From the NCBI GenBank assembly GCA_022457155.1, contig JAJGOT010000131.1, forward strand, positions 124,001 to 188,000: a DNA stretch of 64,000 nt. Reading direction: 5' to 3'. A model generated the notes under the pieces. That model was not told the DNA's origin and did no database searches. It worked only from the letters and a program-made list of their open reading frames with translations. Numbering within the stretch: position 1 is the stretch's first letter; the number at the start of each line of letters is the position of its first letter. The DNA is from Cladopsammia gracilis. Lineage: Eukaryota > Cnidaria > Anthozoa > Scleractinia > Dendrophylliidae. The position numbers and the translations under genes are program-made. This document shows positions 45,440 through 57,590 of the stretch, piece by piece.

Positions 45440-46933
45440 AGTTCATTTTGGTTTTGCAAACCATTGGGGGCTGGTTTACTTATATTCCAGTTTGACTCCC
45501 ACACCCTTGGTCGCATTTTTTTGACTCGCCTCAGTTCGCAGAAAAACTCAGTGATCGTTCGCCCCCAAAAATATGCCTGCAGCCTAAAATGACCATAATG
45601 TAATAATTTCTAATGGTATGTGGAGCAACTAAATTCAAAACGAGCGGACCTACATGATTAGTACAAAACGTTATTAAATAGGATTTTTCATTTACTTTAC
45701 AACAAAGTCTACATATTAAAGTTCTTGTTTAAATGTCTATGGCTCTGAAAAGCATGTTATGCATTAAGAAGCACAATATATACATAAAAATTGATCAAAA
45801 GCTTATTTAAAATAGTTACATGTAAGATATCAATAATTGATATCTTGATCAAAGATGATCATGGTAGTTATTTTCTATTCTAAACTGTAAAATGCCAGCA
45901 TATTGTAAAATAGTATGGAAATGATAGCACCTTTAGTTAAAATGGCAAAATGAATGCCAGACACATTTGCCCTGCAAAAGACATAGTGGGAATCTGATGC
46001 CACCAATTTTTAATGACACTCCAATATAAAAAAAGAACAGTTTGTCTTCCTTTTCCTTTGTCATTTTTTCCATTAAACAAATAGGGCTAAGACTGACTTT
46101 TGAACTTAATACTAGACTTAAATGGCTATATTGAACTCCACTTTAGCTGAAATAACTATTTTAAAAGTTATTATTTAAATAATTTGATTTCACTAAAAAA
46201 AAAATTTCATTTCACAACTATTCATTCCATCAGGTTGGTACTATTTGGGACATACAACCTTATTCACATTTTGATCACAGTATCCAGTAATCCACAGACT
46301 GTGACTACTGACTGTTTCTAGGACTGACAAAGGCAAAGAAGACATCAACATGGCCTCTTTAAAGGTCCATCTTGACCCAAAATGCTGTGCGTGCCGTGAT
46401 CACTTTCTGTGCTGAATTTTGTGAAACCCGAAATTGATGCTTGAATGTGTGCAACCAATCAGATCACGGGAATGAACAATGGAGCATTTCAAAACAAAAA
46501 CAAACGACCGCAACATCTTTTGGGTGCAGGTGGGCTTTTAATAAGAGTACAAAAGAGTCTATAAAAACAAATTTTATGTATCACTAATAATGACAGCAAA
46601 ATACTGTATGGCATGACATCCTTGCATAAGTTTAATTTAGCAAATGGGCAAACTTCTGCCTTCTCTCTAGACGATCTCTGTCTTTTTTTGGTGATTTGCA
46701 ACAACAACAAAAAAACAAACAAAAAAAATTTCTTAATTTACTAGAACTGTTACCAAATAAAATAACAATTGTAGCAGAAACTGGTCCTTCAGGTTGGGGG
46801 TTTTCGAGTGGGGGCTTATCACTTCACATTGTAAAAAAAATCAGAATCAAATCAGAATCGAACCCTATTCCCAAACATAGGAAAACAGAACTGACGATGA
46901 TGATGAGTAAGGTTTAACTTAAGATTAACTTTA
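45440..46933. other. No gene seen
   Basis: AT-rich DNA with short meaningless frames on both strands. No repeat family recognised. Confidence 0.4.
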
Positions 46934-47942
46934 GGTACTTGCCCAGGTTATATTTGCCCTCTCAGAATATCTCCCAAAAATGTCTCAGTAACATGATGTC
47001 TGATTTCAAAATCCAAAATTTCGGTACTTTCTCGGTGTTGTGGATGGTGTGATCACCAAATGACATAAAACAAAAGATTCAAAAGACACTGAACAATACC
47101 CACACCACAACACAAAAGCTAACCAACAATGGCTTCGGCAACACCAAGAAACACCCAAAATTTCAGGCCAATATCTTAAATCGTTCAGAAGATATGGACA
47201 TTCAAAATTTGGCCTTTTGATCTCCTTTGAGCATTCTGATTGGTTGAATTAGGTCACATGACCCTTTGGCGGGTAATTCAAAATACAGTATTTTCAAGTG
47301 TTTCTGTAGAAGAACAGAGTTGTGTTAGCAAATTCAAATCACAGGGAATTACCAAATAAGGAAATCACAAAAACACATTTTTCTCTTTCGGATTTTAACA
47401 TTTTTCTATTCTGTTTTCAGCAATGCATTTCAACAGCCAATTGGCACAATTGTGTGGGAGGGAACTTGAGTTGCAAAATTAACCGAGAAAAATGTCGATT
47501 TATATTTTTTAACAAATTATCCTGCACCTTTATATACAACAATGCAACTCACGTTCCCTCCCACACGATTGTGCCAATTGGAAACAGAATCGATAAATGT
47601 TAAAATCTGAATGAGAAAAACGTGTTTTTGTGATTTCTTTATTTGGTAATTCCCTGATTGACAGCTGTCAAACTCCCTCAACTATTGACTTAACATCAAA
47701 ATTATATTAAAAGAATGTTTCCAATACTCAAAATACTATATTTTAAATGTCCTGCCAAAGGGTCATGTGACCTAATTCAACCAATCAGAATGCTTAAAAT
47801 AAGTCAAATGGCCAAATTTTCAAATATCTTCTGGACGATTTAAGATATTTACCTGAAATTTTATGAAATTAGACATCAGGATGCTTACTGAGACATTTTT
47901 GGGTGATATTCTGAGAGGGCAAATATACCCTGGGCAAGTACC
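46934..47942. mobile_element. 1-kb foldback, TTAA-type
   Basis: Two long inverted arms meet near 47490: GGTACTTGCCCAGG at the left, inverse at the right, then shared stretches including ATTCTGATTGGTTGAATTAG and GGCACAATTGTGTGGGAGGG. TTAA follows at 47943-47946; the left edge has TTTA (one change). No coding. Confidence 0.78.
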
Positions 47943-48400
47943 TTAATTTAGTCTCAAGTTACGTGACGTCATACCTAACTGTAGTTAGTGTTTTTGGTCA
48001 ACTTTGCGGTCACACCATGTAGTTAAACTACATATAGCTCTAATTAGCGTACGGATGACTTCAGAATTAAAAGAGGTTCGTGACGGCCCTTATTGTTGAT
48101 CTGTGAAATGTCAACATGGTTGACCAACGTAAAGTGTGTCTAGTTTTTCTTCTTATTTATTTTTTTTGTGCGGCAAACCATCAGAGAAAAATGAGAAATA
48201 AGCTGAGAATTTTAATAGATGCTTGATAGTTGCATGTAATTTTTTGTTTGTTGTTTTTGGTTTCCCCTTCGCTTCACGCTTGGTTTCTTATTTGGCATAT
48301 TTATATATGTTCATCTCGCACGTACATAAAGAATTGTCACATTCTGATTGGTTGTTTGTTTGTAAACTTAAGACTAACCCATGAACCCTGCTTGGGCATA
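47943..48400. other. Insertion-site flank, left of CACTA element
   Basis: No gene. Contains AACTGTAGTTAG and GCGGTCACA motifs that recur on the far side of the CACTA element (63611-63760), suggesting that the element landed in a pre-existing repeat. The last three bases, ATA, are the target duplication. Confidence 0.45.
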
Positions 48401-48710
48401 CACTACCAGAGTGAACAATGTGAAAAATATGTGAAGATCATGTGAAATACATGTGAAAATTTTTACCCTGTGAAAAATGCAGTGAAAGAAAATATGTGAA
48501 ATTTTAGACTGTGAAAAAACATGTGAAAACCTTATGTAAATTTCACATGCTGTTTCACAGGTATGGACTATGTGAAATGTCATGTGAAAACCTTTATCCA
48601 TCTCACATTGAGTTTCACATGTATGTGAAGTAAAAAGACCCTGTGAAATATTATGTGAATTGAAAGTTGGGTGACAATACTGACATGTGAAAAATGAAGT
48701 TAACTAAACT
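48401..48710 (+). repeat. Left TIR and subterminal TGTGAAA cluster
   Basis: A terminal repeat of about 38 bp merges into some 17 copies of TGTGAA or its inverse (TTCACA) within 310 bp, in both orientations. In plant En/Spm, similar subterminal motifs are bound by TnpA; the same role here is inferred. Confidence 0.88.
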
Positions 48711-49787
48711 TTTTGATCATGATCAAGCTTTTATATAACCTTATTAGTTATGTACACTGCATGCTTATAATTAATATGTATAAATGCTATATTTAATACT
48801 GAATGTTCACTACTTGCACTTTGACCTTTTTTTGTAATGTGCATGCATGGGCATTTTCTTTTCTAGCATGCACACCACTGCTATACATGCATGTATATAC
48901 CATTATATATTTACATTGCTAGTGTTTATTTTACAGTACGTTTAATTCAGTTTACCCATGTGAATAAATTGTGGAGGCACCTCCACACACATACTATTAC
49001 ATTTTTCAGGCTTTCTTTTCAACTGCTAATTATTTTAAGTTGCTATATAACTTAGATCCCTTTCAATCTTTCCACCACTGCCTTCAGCCTATATGACAAG
49101 AAAACATTTGATCATGATCATGATGAGCAGTTCTGATTATTTTAAAGAAATTCAAAAGTTGCACTGAATAATGTACACTTCTCCATTTCTATATCCTTTG
49201 CTGAACTTTAAGAAAAATCCATCATTTCTGTATTTTAATTAACTCTGTACATTTAAACTTAACCATTATTCACTGCTCACCTGTCAAGCGAATGCGGTCA
49301 TATGTTAGAAAGTGCATGCATGAAACTGAAACACTTAAATATTATAGAAAACTATGTATAATCTGATTTCACTGAAAATCTCTAACAGAAGTCTGGAAGT
49401 TCTCTGGGTCATCTGGAGATACTTCATCTACATTATATCAGTTTCCTCTTAAGGTAATTGACTTTTCTGTGAACCATGCCAGAGTATGGTGAGAGATATA
49501 AACCTGTAGATTAACTGTTGGTCAACTTGTGTCAAGGGGGTCACCTACCCATTCCCCAAGCTAAGGGTGACTATGTTAATATGGCATGGGTTTGACTAAA
49601 TTGATCATGAGAGGAAGTTAATTAAGTTGAATGAATAAAATTATATGTTTTGATTTTCATTATTTAGTTCAACAATTATATATAATGTGAATAAAATGAT
49701 GATTTGTAAACAAGATACAACATTTCAAAAGGCAATTGAGGCCTGTATAAAACATGTGGCATAATTCCATGGCCACTAGCCATTTGC
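48711..49787. other. 3' side of transposase gene, no other gene
   Basis: AT-rich non-coding DNA within the CACTA element between the subterminal repeats and the transposase stop codon. Includes small ATGCATG and TGATCATGATCA palindromes. The 3' UTR of the transposase should lie here. Confidence 0.45.
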
Positions 49788-52700
49788 TTAAATGTTCAAA
49801 ATCCATAAAAGCGACTCATTCTCATCATCCACAGCTGTCACAAGTGGGAAAGAAAGGCAATTAAGTGCAACAGTCTTCATTTCAAATAATGTTGTGTCAA
49901 CATAGTACAGAAGGCTCTCAAGGTCTTGTTTGCATGATGTGTAAAGTTTCATGGTCACAAATTCACTCTCCTTGCCAGAAAGCTGATCATGCAATGTAAT
50001 GAAATGAATTATCCTTCCAATTTGTGCCTTGTCTCCACAATTGATATTCACTACCGAAGAGACAACAGCTCCAGAATCCAGTGTGAAGGATTTCAACACT
50101 GATGTCTTTCCATGCAGTTGCTTCTCCATGGAAAATGTTCGCTTAACATGTTGCTCGCTGTCGGTAGCCAAAGAAAAGGCACCACAGCCCACCAGGTCCT
50201 CTGTTTCTTGTTTAGTTAGTTGATACTGATTGGAAGGGGTTTCCTTGGTGTCTTTTTCAGTATCCAAATCCAAAGGCAAAAGGCGTCCTGAAAGTTTCAT
50301 GTACTGTACCCAATCAAATAGCTGATAAAAAAAAAAATAACATGATTAAATCATCTTAAAATTATCCACATTTGGTGCCTAATAACAAAAGAAAACTCTT
50401 AAAATATAAAACTTTGCTGGCTAAATATTGTAACATTAAGTTATTCTGCAACCAATATTTTAAACTAGTTAAATGAATTGAAACCATCATTTATTCGTCT
50501 CTTTTAGCTAGGGATGGACCATTATTTGTTTCTTCCATCCCTTTCCTTTTGTGAATTTTTATTAATAAATCAGGGCTGTCACTAAGATTTCAAGTTACCG
50601 GGTATATGCAATTAGTAAGCGGGGAATTCAACAGCTAGGAAGTTCTTTTGTTTTTTTTTTCTTTTGTTACCTATGCCAAAGTAGCCGGGCTCATGCTCAT
50701 AGAAGCCGGGGGAAATCCCTGGCCCTTGATGACAGCCCTGATAAATACATTACATGTGTGTATTTATTTGCAGCTTTAATTTGACTGTGTTTACAAACAT
50801 GAAGAAACCCTAAAAGCTTGTTTTTTAGAAGGAAGTGTTAATTAATGGAAAGGGGCACTCAGTCAAGGGAGGGGTCCGTTATGAACAAAATACAGTAAGC
50901 AATCTCACACGTATGTTATCCAAACTTATACATATATACTGAGTAAGCAGTTCTTTTGGACTCACTCTGTATGTTTCCATAACAGTAGCTTCTGGAAAAC
51001 GGCGATTTTTGACCCTCTGACAGATCCAACTGTTGAATCGTTCATAGCAATACATCCACCAACTGTGGACTGGGCCTTGTTGCTGAATCCCATTTACAGA
51101 ATGGCGCAAGATGTGAAGACTTATGGTCTAGACAAAGAATCATCATGTAATGTACAGTGTAAGTAACATGTGGTCTGAACATGCTCAGAGAAACATAGTT
51201 TCTGATATATAATATATAATCCACTGGCAACAGTACAGTGCCACATTGCAATATTCTCTGTTTAGTTTATTTTTCATGCACACCCGTTTGTAATTTAAAG
51301 CTTTTCTGGAGGACATGCATCTTATTCTTTATTACAAAAGGTACAGTAAACACCCACATAAAAGAACAAGTGGATTAAGAACCCTCAGGCTGACATTTGG
51401 TCAATAAACCACCATACGTATATAATATAAAACAGTTGGGCTGATCTAAGTATGTGTGCTGGACCATTACAAACACATGTTACAGTATTTCACAGAAGGG
51501 ATTGGAGTTGCTCGAGTACAGGCTGATTTTCTGGTTTCCTGTTATAAAACAGTGATTGCATAATATTTAACCTCTCAGTAATCTTGATCACTGTACCTCC
51601 ATTTCCAGAAACAATTTTAAGAACCTTTCAATAACATCTTTAGCCTGATTTCTCACTAAGCACCCAATATATTATAAGAAACGCATCAGCCTGCTGTACC
51701 CCCAAATCACTTGTTTTTTATGCAGGTGTTTACTGTATTAGAGAAACCAATAGCCATTAGTACAGTGTAAGTATTTCTCAAAAAAGTGGAAAGAGAGTAA
51801 TGTTGACTTTTGATTATGTAATGATTACTACTAAAGTACCTGAATACTGATAGGGAAGTCACGTTCTAACTGTGCACAGACTTCATTTACTTCCTTTTCC
51901 AAGGCAGGCAAGTCATGCAAGTCCTGAGTGTCACTACAAATCTTCTCAAGAACATCCAAGAGGCGGAAGAGTGAAATCCTTTGGTTTCGTCCAAGAAGGC
52001 CTCTTAAGCAGAACTTTAAGATCCCATCTGTGGCAAGCTATCACAATATGTTATAAAGAATAACAGTCAAACCCCACTTTTCAGCCTACTCTGTAGCTAC
52101 ATGTAGTAAGTAACCACCTTACTTTTCTAGTCAGAAAAGTTTTGTCACAACCTTTCTACCTCTTTTAAGCTGCCACAACCAGTTCTTAGGACTGGTGGTT
52201 TAAAAATTTATATAAAAAAACATTTTTCATCTCTGGAAGGAGATCAATGAACATAATTTCACACACACATGTATATTCAATATACATGTTCACAAACAGC
52301 TAACACACGTTAACAATATATATCATAAGTCAAAAGATGTAACTTATGTTTCATTCACTACATGTACAGTAGACAATCAAAACCTAAAAAAAACTGCAGC
52401 TCAGGACTGTGTAAATGTACACACAATGGCCACCTTCTATTTGGTAGATACTCAACATTACTTAGCACATATATACAGTACATATACATAATTATACAGT
52501 ACAAATTTTTTTGTACCTGTTTCCAGTCATGTGATTTGAGGTATGGTTTCTTACAGAAGAAAGCACATGGCTTCCAGCCATAACCTGAGGGCACGCACAC
52601 ATTTAGTGCACGCTTATCAGCCAGTTTGAGGTCAGCACTAGATAGACGGAATGGGGCAGCAGGTAGCATGATTTTCTCGCTCTTTGATTTGCCTCTTTTT

Positions 52701-55700
52701 CTCGCTGTTTGTTCTGTTTTGGTTTTGTCATCTAGAAAACAATAAAATAATGATAAAACAGATCAGACCATTAGAAAAACCTTAATGTTTTTTACTTTGC
52801 AGATGGATTTAAACATTCTGAATTGAGCCGTTTTGCTTTGTAAACTTCAGTGCAATACAAGAAAGCAAATACAGAAAGCAAATTTGTTGTGTGAATGTTT
52901 TCATGACTAAGTTGAAACCGAAAAAGGAAGTTGCCCACCCAAATACTGTTGTTCAATTGGAAACAACATCAGAGGTTTTTAAAGGTTTTTTGACTGGAAA
53001 GTCACCTTCAAATAATGTTAAACTGCAGTAGATCTTTGGATAAAGCAAAAATTTATTGTGTACTTTGTTCATTTCATGAATAAATTTGCAAGTTTTGATT
53101 AATGCGATCAGATGCAATTTGAGGTTCGTGATTATGAAAAATCACACCACTGGCTAGCCACTTTTGTGAGGTACATGTAACTGTATAAAAAATAATAATA
53201 ATGACTTAATTAAACCTAAATTGCAAAAAGGTACTGTTATAATAATGAGGTGGCTATATAAATGTGGCCACTGCAATAAAATGTAGAAACCTACTTTGTG
53301 TGGCCTTTCCAGCTGCTTCAGGCTCATCAACTTGCTTTTCCTGTAGCCAGCATCCTTGAAAACGACCCAACTCCTTTTCTGCCTTTCTAACTTTTATGCT
53401 ATCACCTTTACCAGTAATTAAGTCAAAAAATGTGCAGACAATATTTTTGAGGTCATGCATCAGGTCAGGAAAAGCTTGATTTGGCCTGTCATGGTTGGGC
53501 AACAACATGAAACAGTTGACACCTCGTGATCCAGTAGCTTTAGCGACATTACTGGCTTGAGCTTTGTTTTTTGCTCTGTTGTGGGCAACTGAATTCCAGA
53601 GAATATCATTGATATTGGCTTCTTCTGGTTTGGACCTTTTTTCTGGTTTGGAATCTGGAAAGGACTTTTTCTTTTTACGCAACGGGTGATCCTCACTAAG
53701 ATAGCGTCTGTTTTCCAGATAGACTACCTTGTCCAAAGAAGACACATATTGGCCTAGAAACAAACAAACAAAGGAACCTTTGTACACTGCATGCATTTAA
53801 TGACATTTTGGCCACAATATTCAATATTCATTTCATTCATTGGTTAGCTTTATATTAAGTACTGGGCTTGTCAGATCAAATTATGACTTACATTTGAGGA
53901 CTGAAAAAAATAATTACTCACCCCATAAAATTCCAAAAAACTGAGATGCAAAACTCCTTCCTCCCCTTTAATGAACTTAGCTATTCACTTCTGACATCCA
54001 TTTGAACACTAGAAATTGATTTGTGTTTCATATTGGCATGGTATATGTTATGTAGTTTGAATTTTACCAGTAACCTGATGTTCTGACAACACATAAAACC
54101 CAAATATCAGTCAAATGTAAAACTCTGTCCAAGAATTACCTTCCCCTAAAATTAATAAGTCCACCCAACATCTTCTCAACAGAAATAACCCAGAGCTGGT
54201 ATAGAATAATGTACCGGTCAAATCGAAGCATCAACTCCACCCCCGCCCCGCCCCACCCTCCCTTACGGCATACCTCGGGAAGGAAATTTGATAATCTAAG
54301 TTTTCCAGGGGACGGGGAATTTAATTGATTTCCTGTGACATGTCTCCCCTGCACGAGGCATGCTGGAAATCATGGCAGAGGTGGACATGGTGAAGTGCTG
54401 TATAGAAGATTTTAAAGGAAAAAATTGTGTGTACGTGGCTGAATGGCTGAAAAGCCAAAGCTTGCATAAGCTTTGCGCTGTATTTAAAGGCATTTGAAAT
54501 GTTTTTTTTATCATGCTTTGAATATGAATGTATTGTTGTGTTTACAATATTAAATAACAAAGGTCAATTACTTTAACCAGCTGCATGTATTTATGCATAT
54601 TTTAATACATGATTTCAGTGAAAAGGCATGAATGTCTTCAAATGTAGTAATTTAAGTAGGTGGAGTGATTTAATAGGAAGCTTTAGATGTTGCATGATTT
54701 GCGGTATAAAAGCTGTGCATTCAGAGTGTTGTATATGTTGTGGGTCAAAATTTTCCTTGGTTCAAATTTCATTTTCCTTTGTTTTTGGCTATGGTAATGT
54801 GTGATAATGAGTTTTAAACAAGTTTAAAGGAAAATGAAATTTGAACCAAGGAAAATTTTGACCCACAACACATACAACACACTGAATGCACAGCTTTTAT
54901 ACCGCAAATCATGCAACATCTACAGCTTCCTATTAAATCACTCCACCTACTTAAATTACTACATTTCATACATTCATGCAATGATTAAAAGCTTATAGAA
55001 TAATAAGTACAAAATTAAAAAATTATGATGTCTATTGAAACCTGTCTGCAGACTCGGCATCAGGAGCACTGGAAAGCTACATGGTTAAAGGAGTAATATG
55101 GTCACATATTACATGTACTTTCCCAGGGGTGGCGGCATTTGATCATCTAGATTGGAGCGTTTGAATGCCTTTTTGGATTGGGGAGGGTGGAATTTGAACA
55201 CTAATTTTCTACAAATTCAAATGCCCAAAGGGGTTGCCTGGGGAAGGGGGGGGGGGGGGGGCGTTGGGGGGGATGTTGAAGCTTTGATTTGACCGCTTCA
55301 CAAGTTTGCAATAGTATCATCCAGCTGTTATCATTTTGTCGAGGTATTCAGGGTTCTCCCTAAATTTTAGCTCAGCAGGTAAGGGATTTTTGCTAAGCGG
55401 TAAAGGGTAAACTGTGTGTCTTAAAAATTTTCCGGGGGCAAGTGGTTACGGGCGGTAATAAGTGCTGCTTCTTCAAACGGTAAATTTTACCGGTTACCGC
55501 CTGATAAGGAGAACCCTGGGTATTTAAAAAGTTAACCATTGATAAGATAATGAGTAATGATGGCAACATGGTTCACTTTTTAGTTTTATATTGATCAGGT
55601 TGCCTTACCTCTAATCTCACACCACATGCAACCTTGTAAGGCAGCCTGGGCTGCTGCTGTAAAAACCTTTCCCAGACCAGGATAGTCAAGAACATAACTC

Positions 55701-57106
55701 ATCAGGGCAACTCTGAATGTAAATGAAGCATTTCTGAAGGCATCAAAAAATGTAGCACCAGAAAGTTCCAGAAATTCATCTACAACTATTTCCAGGTATG
55801 GATCAAGGTGTTTTGGCTCTTGGCCATCTGTTTGAGCTGGAACTATACCAGCTAGCATGATATTCTCAAACAGATTGCGTACGTTCCTAGGTAGGTTAAG
55901 GAGAGTAAGCATAATTGGCCACATGGAGTAAGTGACCTTGTTGCTGCTAAACGGATTGACGCCATCAGTGGAAAGTTGTAACAGCATTCCTCGGAGATCG
56001 CCATTGCAGACTCCTTCCTCAGAGAAAGCTTGTTTCCAGGAAGGGGAATCATGAATGTCACGCATAATGGAAGGGTCTTCACACGCATCACGATCATCAG
56101 CATGGCTCTGAATGACTTCTGAAATACTTGCGCTTCCAAACATTCTTCTCCAACGAGGTCCAAGAGGAAAATAAAGGAACCTTCTTCTAGCACTCTTGTT
56201 GGCCCAATATCGATTGGATCCGCAAACAGGACACTTTTGCAGCTTTGAATAATCGTATCTACCAGTCTTGCGAAAGATGACACAGTCATTCGGACAAACA
56301 TGGTAACATATTGTCGGAAGCAGAAATGGCTTGACAAAGTTGTACGCTGCATCATACGACCCAGGAAGGTTATTTGGCTGTGGCAACAAACGCTTCTTCA
56401 ATCGCAAAAGATCTGATAAGGCACTTTTGCTTGTTGATGGGTGTTCAGTAAACCACATAAAATAACTCGCTAATGCTTGAAGAACAGTGACATCACTATT
56501 TTCAAAAAGAGGAATCTTGGCATTTTCGCTGTCATAAATGTCGTGTTCCATTTCAAGGTCACAGTCTTTGTAAGAGCTACTATCAGAAGGTAAAGATTCA
56601 TTACTCCCACTATCGTCGCTTAACGTGGCTAAATCATGTTCTATCGAGACTTCATTGTCACTTGATGACTGTGAACTCGTAATGTCGATTTCGTTTTGAA
56701 TTATTTCGCTATCACTTTGCTCACTGATACTTGTCGAATCTATCCGACGTCGTTTGAAATCTTTACCGCTGTTTTCCTCACATGAATCTGATAGTTCCGC
56801 AAATGAATCATGTCTGTAATCGTTCGACTTGGCCAACAATTCATCCTCGCTCCCGCTTTCAGATAACTGATTATCATGATCACCTGCATACTGGCCAAAC
56901 ACTTCTAGATGCCTCTTCACGATCTTACTTGATTGGGTGCATTCGGATTTGCAATTTTTACAAGGACAAAGATTGCCTTTGCTCCTAGTTCTCTTTGCCG
57001 TACTTGCTTTCTCGATTATGTGCTGCTCAGCGTATGGCATCTTCCTCGCTCGTCGTCGTTGAAAGTCGTCCGCGTTGCAACCTCGAATGCACGGTTGCAT
57101 GGTCAC
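49788..57106 (-). CDS. CACTA/EnSpm tnp2-type transposase, six exons
   Basis: Exons 57106-55609, 53753-53295, 52731-52517, 52037-51840, 51127-50966 and 50321-49788 have GT/AG borders and compatible phases (1,1,0,0,0), giving 1021 aa. Residues 47-75 form a Cys/His transposase-associated motif (CPCKNC...RHLEVFGQY). 80-195 is acidic and Ser-rich. 271-295 is a Cys cluster (CPNDC...CPVC). The tnp2 (Transposase_21) core follows: LQLSTDGVNPF (D381), MWPIMLTLLNLP, LDYPGLGK (D474), CMWC, then ENRRYLSEDHPLRKK in exon 2. Exons 4-5 match DUF4218: ILKFCLRGLLG, QGPVHSWWMYCYERFNSWIC. D381 and D474 are likely catalytic acids; the third was not fixed. It should bind and cut the CACTA ends. Lying in a complete element, it is probably the active enzyme. 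Confidence 0.9.
54625..54980. mobile_element. Foldback MITE in transposase intron 1
   Basis: About 356 bp, nearly perfectly palindromic, arms from GCATGAATGT through AATTTAAGTAGGTGGAGTG to a central TTTGGCTATGGTAATG loop. Its inner 138 bp (TGTTGTGGGTCAAAATTTTC to inverse) matches the separate element at 60419-60545. It lies wholly in the intron, so the transposase frame is unaffected. Confidence 0.85.
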
Positions 57107-57590
57107 TAGTTACATATTGACCTTTCGTTTACCATATACGGTGCGTACACAGGAAACCCGAGCGCTTTTTAATATGGTTGCGTATGTGCGAGTCTCGGGT
57201 TTCAAAACTTTTGGCGCATACATACATATCAAAACCGCACAGTCAAACCGACTTCATTCTGATGCTGATCCCTTGCAAAACGACGAAAGAAAGACACGAC
57301 CACAAAGGTATTTCGTTTTTAATTTTTTATTTCAAAATACATAAGTTTTTATAGCGATATTTAAAGCTTTAAAGCTCTGATCTAGCTATAAAGCGGTCGG
57401 GTTCCCTGAGGTGCATGGAATCGAGTCGGTGATCAGTTGTCGGTAAATTGACCCCACCTTTACCATATATGTAATACAATCAGAGCTTCAAAACGAACGG
57501 CGCCAAAAGTGTAGTGTTCGTGGTTCCTATCACTGATCTCTATATACTTCGATCTAAAAGAATCGTTTTCGTGGCTTTTTTCATTTTAAA
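57107..57590. promoter_or_regulatory. Divergent promoter between the two CACTA genes
   Basis: 484 bp separate the two start codons. Contains repeats of the form CCATATACGGTGCG / CCATATATG, and CCCGAGCG / CTCGGGTTTC, with more CpG than the introns around it. A shared bidirectional promoter is inferred from the layout. No TATA box was certain. Confidence 0.55.

Noticed and set aside
52358..52669. Stand-alone 103-codon minus frame
   Set aside because: It is exon 3 of the transposase read through its donor into the intron; only 52517-52731 is coding.
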